DNA of 10,453 nt from Firmicutes bacterium UBA5301 (GTDB taxonomy: Bacteria; Bacillota; UBA5301), in contig DHRX01000138.1 in NCBI GenBank assembly GCA_002408345.1, forward strand, positions 1 to 10,453, read 5' to 3'. Every line of letters begins with the position of its first letter. Within the stretch, counting starts at the first letter, position 1. A program made the translations under genes and the position numbers. Below the pieces are notes generated by a model. That model searched no databases. It was given only the letters and a program-made list of their open reading frames with translations, and was not told where the DNA came from. This document shows positions 6,286 to 10,453 of the stretch, piece after piece.

Positions 6286-8171
6286 TGAAAAAGACCTGGT
6301 TGCGGTTTATTGAGGTAATACTGTTACTATTATTAGTAGTTATTCCGGCGGAAGCGCTAGAGCTTTTCCCAATCGAAGAGGTTAAACCTGGTATGGTTGG
6401 GTATGGACGTACGGTTATTGAAGGAAATAAGGTGGAAAGTTTTGATGTTGAAGTTCTTGGTACCCTTGAGTACCAGGGTCTTCAAGATCAGCTGATTTTA
6501 GTGCGGGTCGGCGGCTCTGTAATGGAAAAAAGTGGCGGTATTGCGCAAGGGATGAGCGGCAGTCCAGTTTATTTAGATGGAAAATTACTGGGCGCACTCT
6601 CTTATGGCTACGGGTTTGCCGATCACTTTATTGGAATGGTAACACCTATTAAATCGATGCTCTCTATTCTAGACCTGGTACCAGGAGAGCAGTTGCAGCT
6701 TAGCCAACCTATTGAGTATCAGGGTCAACGTTATGAGTCGGTGAGTTTGCAACCGGTGGCTACCCCCTTATTGGTTTCAGGTATGGGTCCCCGGGGGGTT
6801 GCTCGCCTGGAAAAATTTTTTCAAGGACAGAATGTCACCATTCGTAATTGGGGTGCGGGTAAGCCCAGTTTTACGCCTCCCCCTTTAGAAGGTGGCAGCC
6901 CCATTGCAGTAGACTTAATCCAAGGAGATATCCGGACTTCAGCTTTAGGTACCATTACTTATATCGATGATGCCGGCCGATTTATTGCTTTTGGTCATCC
7001 GTTTGCTAACCGGGGCGCAAGTAATTATTATGCTAGTTATGCTGAAGTTCTAACCACGGTAAAAAGTATTGATACCCCTTTTAAGGTAGGTAAGGCTGGA
7101 CCTAGTTTCGGCTTGGTTTCTCAAGATCGCACTGCTGGTATCGCTGGTCAAATTGGTGGTAAACCTAAGACTATTCCGGTTCAGGTTAAAGTCCGGGATC
7201 TTGATCTCCAGAAAGATCGGACTTTTAATTTTGTTGTAATTGAAGATCCGATACTTTCGTTAAACTTAATTGATGCTGCGGTACTGCAGGCGGTAGATAC
7301 AGCTATAGATCGGATTGGGGCAGGGACAGCTTCGATTCAGTTTACGATTAGTTCAGCAGATCTCCCGGCGGGTGGATTTACCCGTCGTAACCTCTTTTTT
7401 AGCAGTTTTGATATCTCTGCTATTTCTATTAGTGAGCTTTTTGAAGCTTTAGACTTAGTTCTCCATAATGAGTTTAAAGAGGTTGATATTAGTCAGATAA
7501 CAGTAGATATAATGGCGGAAAGCCAGCGCCGAACAGCTAAAATTGAAGCTGCTTACCTGTTAGATCCAGAGGTCTACCCAGGTGATACTGTAGAAGTGGC
7601 GGTAACCCTGCGGCCCTGGCGTTCTAACCCGATTAACCGTGTAGTTAGACTGGAAATACCCAGTGATTCGGGTCCCGGTCAGACCACGGTAACTGTACGG
7701 CATGGGGCTTATCTAGGTTATGCCGAAGATGAGGGGAAAGAACATCCTGATGAAACTGATATTCCAGGCAAACCAGAGAATCCAACAGGTATTAAGCCGA
7801 AAAAGAGTGAACCTAGCCCTAAGACTAACGCAGAGAGTTTAGAGTTGCTAATCGGCGATTTTGTTTTGCGGGAAAAAAACAATGAGATAGTAGTAGAATT
7901 TTATCCGCCTTATGCTTACTCGTCAGAGGAGGATGAGGCAGAGTTGGAAGCGACCGAGCCGGTTGAGGAGGGTGAGGATTCTATTCCAGAAATAGCGATA
8001 GACACTTCCCAGAATAATGATTCATCTAAGCCGATCCAGGCCTCTCTGGGGACAGAATATGTAATTGAAGGCAGTACGTCCTTTAGTATGGAAATTAGAG
8101 ACTACTTGCCTTGGGATGAGTCGGAAACAGATTCAGAGTGGCCGGGCAAGTCGATTAGACTTAATAAATAG
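6285..8171 (+). CDS. Exported SpoIVB peptidase S55-domain protein
   Basis: This is a secreted protein related to the SpoIVB (S55) serine peptidases; its target is unknown. The 628 residues start with a signal peptide (AEA/LE near 24). GMVGYGRTV (36-44) and a segment with GGIAQGMSGSPVYLDGK (84-100) carry the GxSGSP serine motif, with S91 the likely nucleophile. ALGTITYIDDAGRFIAFGHPFA (in two parts, 220-230 and 231-241) carries a GH motif (H238) like the catalytic histidine region of SpoIVB. Residues about 420-475 resemble a beta-sandwich. About 480-580 is acidic and low in complexity (EDEGKEHPDE; SSEEDEAELE). At over 600 residues it is much longer than sporulation SpoIVB (about 425) and is not called spoIVB here. 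ATG 6285 overlaps the upstream TAA (TAATG) with GAGGAGAG at 6271-6278, so the two are co-translated. Proteolytic activity is inferred only. Confidence 0.82.
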   Translation: MKKTWLRFIEVILLLLLVVIPAEALELFPIEEVKPGMVGYGRTVIEGNKVESFDVEVLGTLEYQGLQDQLILVRVGGSVMEKSGGIAQGMSGSPVYLDGKLLGALSYGYGFADHFIGMVTPIKSMLSILDLVPGEQLQLSQPIEYQGQRYESVSLQPVATPLLVSGMGPRGVARLEKFFQGQNVTIRNWGAGKPSFTPPPLEGGSPIAVDLIQGDIRTSALGTITYIDDAGRFIAFGHPFANRGASNYYASYAEVLTTVKSIDTPFKVGKAGPSFGLVSQDRTAGIAGQIGGKPKTIPVQVKVRDLDLQKDRTFNFVVIEDPILSLNLIDAAVLQAVDTAIDRIGAGTASIQFTISSADLPAGGFTRRNLFFSSFDISAISISELFEALDLVLHNEFKEVDISQITVDIMAESQRRTAKIEAAYLLDPEVYPGDTVEVAVTLRPWRSNPINRVVRLEIPSDSGPGQTTVTVRHGAYLGYAEDEGKEHPDETDIPGKPENPTGIKPKKSEPSPKTNAESLELLIGDFVLREKNNEIVVEFYPPYAYSSEEDEAELEATEPVEEGEDSIPEIAIDTSQNNDSSKPIQASLGTEYVIEGSTSFSMEIRDYLPWDESETDSEWPGKSIRLNK

Positions 8172-8193
8172 GGGTAGAAAACACCTGCTGAAG

Positions 8194-8221
8194 AAATGCA
8201 CAACATTAGTTGTGCATTTTT
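8194..8221 (+). terminator. Intrinsic terminator after the S55-like gene
   Basis: A perfect 11-bp stem (8194-8204 with 8209-8219) has an ATTA loop and runs into five T residues (8217-8221). It lies 22 bases after the stop codon and points along the plus strand. The A-rich 5' base of the stem mirrors the T-tract, so the hairpin could also work weakly on the other strand, but no minus-strand gene is seen there. It should end the transcript carrying the two preceding genes. Confidence 0.82.
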
Positions 8222-8262
8222 CCAATTCTACAAGGATTTGTACTGAGGATAGGTCCTAGGGC

Positions 8263-8312
8263 CCAAAGGGAATGGCTCTTTCTGTGTAGAAAAAGTAAGT
8301 TCGTTCCTTTGG
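8263..8312 (+). promoter_or_regulatory. Possible long hairpin in the leader of the AsmA/TamB-like gene
   Basis: CCAAAGG (8263-8269) pairs fully with CCTTTGG (8306-8312). After a bulged G8270 the stem continues 8271-8272/8304-8305. Inside it a second hairpin pairs 8276-8283 with 8288-8295 with one mismatch and a GTGT loop. It ends 12 bases before the ribosome binding site (TAGGAGGT, 8323-8330) and does not mask it. No convincing promoter was found in 8222-8336, although the terminator upstream implies that one should exist. Function is unknown. Confidence 0.25.
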
Positions 8313-8336
8313 TCGGTTATTATAGGAGGTAACAAA

Positions 8337-10453
8337 GTGCAGCCGCAACGTTCACCGTTGTTAAAACCAATTAGTCTAATATTAGTAGCATTATTTGTGG
8401 CGGCTTTTTTCTTTTTTGGGTTTTCACGGATTTTGTTTTCCTGGGAAATGATCCCCAACGCTTTGGAAGCAGGGCTAGAGAAGGGGTTATCCGCTTATGG
8501 AGTAACTGTGAAAATTGATCAGATCCGACCAGGGCTCGGCAGTAATTTAGAAATCGTCGGAGTGCAACTATCTTTACCTAATCAGGCTGGAGAAGCTACT
8601 GTAGAAAAGGTTAGTCTCCGCTACTCTTGGATCAAACTGCTCCGAAACTTGAAGAACCCGGCTCAAGCTATTTCAGGGGTCAAGATAATTAATCCGACAG
8701 TCTTTTATGATGTGAGTAGGGGTACAGACTTAATTGGTACTGAAGGTGGAAAAGATTTTTCATTACCAGGTTTAGCTATAGCGGTTAGCGGTGGTGATTT
8801 TACCCTGAGCCAGATTCCGGTGGAGTTATGGGGTACGGCATCAGCTTTCCACCAAGTACTTGAGGCTACAGGTTTTGATTGGCGTGCAGGTCGTTTAGTA
8901 TTTAAAAATGTGGCTGCTAACTTGGTAATCGGTTCAACCGGCGAAGTGGGTGCTGTAATCCGAGGGGTTCCGGCGGGGACTAATTTACAGAATTTAAACC
9001 TCCAAGTTAAGGTTAATCCGGAAACCGGTTGGAATGCACGGATTTCCTCTGATAACGCTGAAGCTACTGGCTTTGCTCCGTTATTGACAGAACTGCAACC
9101 CGGCCTCGCTATCACTGAAGGTCGGGTATCAGCTACAGCCCATCTGGCTGGGGGTCCTGGTTCTAAGGTTACTTGGTCTACAGATCTGTGGATTCATCGC
9201 CTTAATGGTACTCTTCCTACTTGGGGTTTGGATTTTACTAATCTCCAAGGTGGGGTTCGAATTACCTCTGATTTAATTAATGTAACTGGATTACGGGTTA
9301 ATTTAGGTCAAGATACAGTAGAACTTTCTGGTTTGATTAAACCAGGTACACCAGGAAGTTTAAACTTAAAGGCCGTATCTAATCGGCTTAATCTTGCGGA
9401 ATATCAAGAGCTTTGGGAACGCTGGCAACCGACCCAGGGCTTAACAGGGGTAGCGGGTAGAGCTTCTGTAGCCTTGACTATTAGCGGTACTTTAAAGGAG
9501 CCTTTATTAGCGGGTAAGATCGATTTGCTTAATGTTCAGGCCCTGGTTGAGTCGGCCTATGCTATTGAATTAGCTAACTTAGCTGGAGAAATTCGTTTTG
9601 CCGGCCAAAGAATTTGGACCGATAAGTTAGATTTCCTTTTGGCAGAACAACCTTTACGCCTCTCTGGAGAGGTACTACTAGGAGATGCCCCTTATTTTGA
9701 CCTGAACTTTAGTACTAGACAGGTAGGGTTAGACCGTTTGCTTACTTGGCTAGAGGACCGAGGGTTATCACGACTTGTTCCGGCGTCGCTTCGGAGCAAC
9801 GGGGTAGCTCCTTTACGTGGCGATCTTGCTTTTTCCGGGACTTTCTTAGGAACCTTAGAAGCCCCGTTAGTAGCAGGTAAATTAGGGTTAAATAATGGAG
9901 CAATAGGCGGGATACCGATAGACTCCTTAGCTATAGATTTTGATTACGCCTCGGCAGTACTAAACTTAGGGCGTATAGACTTGGTCTTACCACAAAACCA
10001 AAAAATAGAAGGAAGTATGCAGTGGTTATTGGGAAGAGAAAATCTAGAGTATTCTGGTGTCTACCGCTATAACCAACTAGATTTAGAGTGGGTGGCTTTA
10101 CAGTTACCGGACCTGCTAGACCAATTAGCCCAGGTCGGGGGGGAGGCTTCTGGAGAATTACTAATCCAGGGGGTGCTTGGTCAAGGTTTTCCGGATATAA
10201 TCGGTGGCAGCACACGGATCGCTAAACCTATGTTGTTGCAGAACCTTTTTCAAGAGATCAGAGCCGACTGGTCTTGGGATCAAGGCTTCTTAGATTTGAC
10301 TTATGCTGAGGCTGAGACCCAGTTTGGTAGTTTTTCAGGTTCGGGGGACTTGCAGTGGGCTCTAGATCAAGCTGTGGTAGCCCAAGTTTTTGGACATGAT
10401 TTGGATTTAGTTGGCTTGGGGAGCTGGTTGGCCCAGGCGGGGGTTAGTGTTCC
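8337..10453 (+). CDS. AsmA/TamB-like envelope protein, 5' part (cut by window edge)
   Basis: This is probably an inner-membrane-anchored periplasmic protein of the AsmA/TamB superfamily, long beta-rich proteins that bridge the periplasm and help carry lipid or outer-membrane components. The frame is open without a stop for 705 codons to the right edge. GTG 8337 lies seven bases after TAGGAGGT. A single membrane helix spans about residues 12-33. Next comes a superfamily-like N-terminal region with KVSLRYSWIKLLRN (91-104) and VKIINPTVFYD (115-125). Repeated beta-strand units follow, such as LTISGTLKEPLLAGKIDLLN, LSGEVLLGDAPYFDLNFS and LAFSGTFLGTLEAPLVAGKL, a pattern of 'G-x-hydrophobic ... P-hydrophobic-x-G-K' typical of TamB. 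The C-terminal DUF490 region would be outside the window, so TamB cannot be told from other AsmA-like members. It has its own leader after a strong terminator. Confidence 0.8.
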   Translation, partial: MQPQRSPLLKPISLILVALFVAAFFFFGFSRILFSWEMIPNALEAGLEKGLSAYGVTVKIDQIRPGLGSNLEIVGVQLSLPNQAGEATVEKVSLRYSWIKLLRNLKNPAQAISGVKIINPTVFYDVSRGTDLIGTEGGKDFSLPGLAIAVSGGDFTLSQIPVELWGTASAFHQVLEATGFDWRAGRLVFKNVAANLVIGSTGEVGAVIRGVPAGTNLQNLNLQVKVNPETGWNARISSDNAEATGFAPLLTELQPGLAITEGRVSATAHLAGGPGSKVTWSTDLWIHRLNGTLPTWGLDFTNLQGGVRITSDLINVTGLRVNLGQDTVELSGLIKPGTPGSLNLKAVSNRLNLAEYQELWERWQPTQGLTGVAGRASVALTISGTLKEPLLAGKIDLLNVQALVESAYAIELANLAGEIRFAGQRIWTDKLDFLLAEQPLRLSGEVLLGDAPYFDLNFSTRQVGLDRLLTWLEDRGLSRLVPASLRSNGVAPLRGDLAFSGTFLGTLEAPLVAGKLGLNNGAIGGIPIDSLAIDFDYASAVLNLGRIDLVLPQNQKIEGSMQWLLGRENLEYSGVYRYNQLDLEWVALQLPDLLDQLAQVGGEASGELLIQGVLGQGFPDIIGGSTRIAKPMLLQNLFQEIRADWSWDQGFLDLTYAEAETQFGSFSGSGDLQWALDQAVVAQVFGHDLDLVGLGSWLAQAGVSV

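Noticed and set aside
8705..9115. A 136-codon open frame on the minus strand inside the AsmA/TamB-like gene.
   Set aside because: The plus-strand frame is open for 705 codons with TamB-like composition and a good ribosome binding site. The minus frame is its shadow.
1..10453. CRISPR arrays, insertion sequences, tRNA genes, attachment sites or signs of recent transfer.
   Set aside because: No repeat-spacer pattern, transposase, terminal inverted repeats or tRNA fold was seen, and base composition looks even across the genes.

Overview
The window is one dense, entirely plus-strand run of envelope genes: six flagellar rod and ring genes (flgF, flgG, flgA, flgH, flgI, flgJ), then three exported or membrane-anchored proteins (an AMIN-phosphodiester glycosidase, a SpoIVB/S55-like protein and an AsmA/TamB-like protein cut by the right edge). 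Strong AGGAGG-type ribosome binding sites, frequent TTG and GTG starts and short spacers suggest a Firmicutes-type translation system. FlgA, FlgH and FlgI (P-ring chaperone, L-ring and P-ring) are needed only where there is an outer membrane, and an AsmA/TamB-like protein points the same way. The best inference is a diderm Firmicute (Limnochordia, Halanaerobiales or Negativicutes type). The sequence alone does not settle the lineage.

Layout. 2-736 flgF; 737-883 an unusually long spacer; 884-1672 flgG; 1685-2662 flgA; 2677-3267 flgH; 3282-4400 flgI, whose ribosome binding site overlaps the flgH stop; 4412-4804 flgJ, followed at once by a probable intrinsic terminator; 4873-6285 AMIN plus NAGPA-type glycosidase; 6285-8171 S55-like protein, overlapping the previous stop by one base; 8194-8221 a perfect 11-bp terminator hairpin; 8222-8336 a leader with a possible long hairpin; 8337-10453 the 5' part of an AsmA/TamB-like gene, open to the edge.

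How the genes fit together. FlgF and FlgG form the proximal and distal rod. FlgJ here is only the rod-binding domain. FlgA escorts FlgI to the P-ring around the rod in the peptidoglycan layer, and FlgH builds the L-ring in the outer membrane. The three following genes look like a general envelope group and are not known flagellar parts.

The most interesting item is the 147-base flgF-flgG spacer. It can fold as a compact three-way junction whose closing stem shares its 3' strand (852-858) with a hairpin that buries the flgG Shine-Dalgarno sequence. This is the logic of a translational riboswitch or protein-controlled RNA switch placed between two rod genes, and I cannot match it to a riboswitch class I know. 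A second point is that FlgH has a cleavable-looking signal peptide but no lipobox cysteine.
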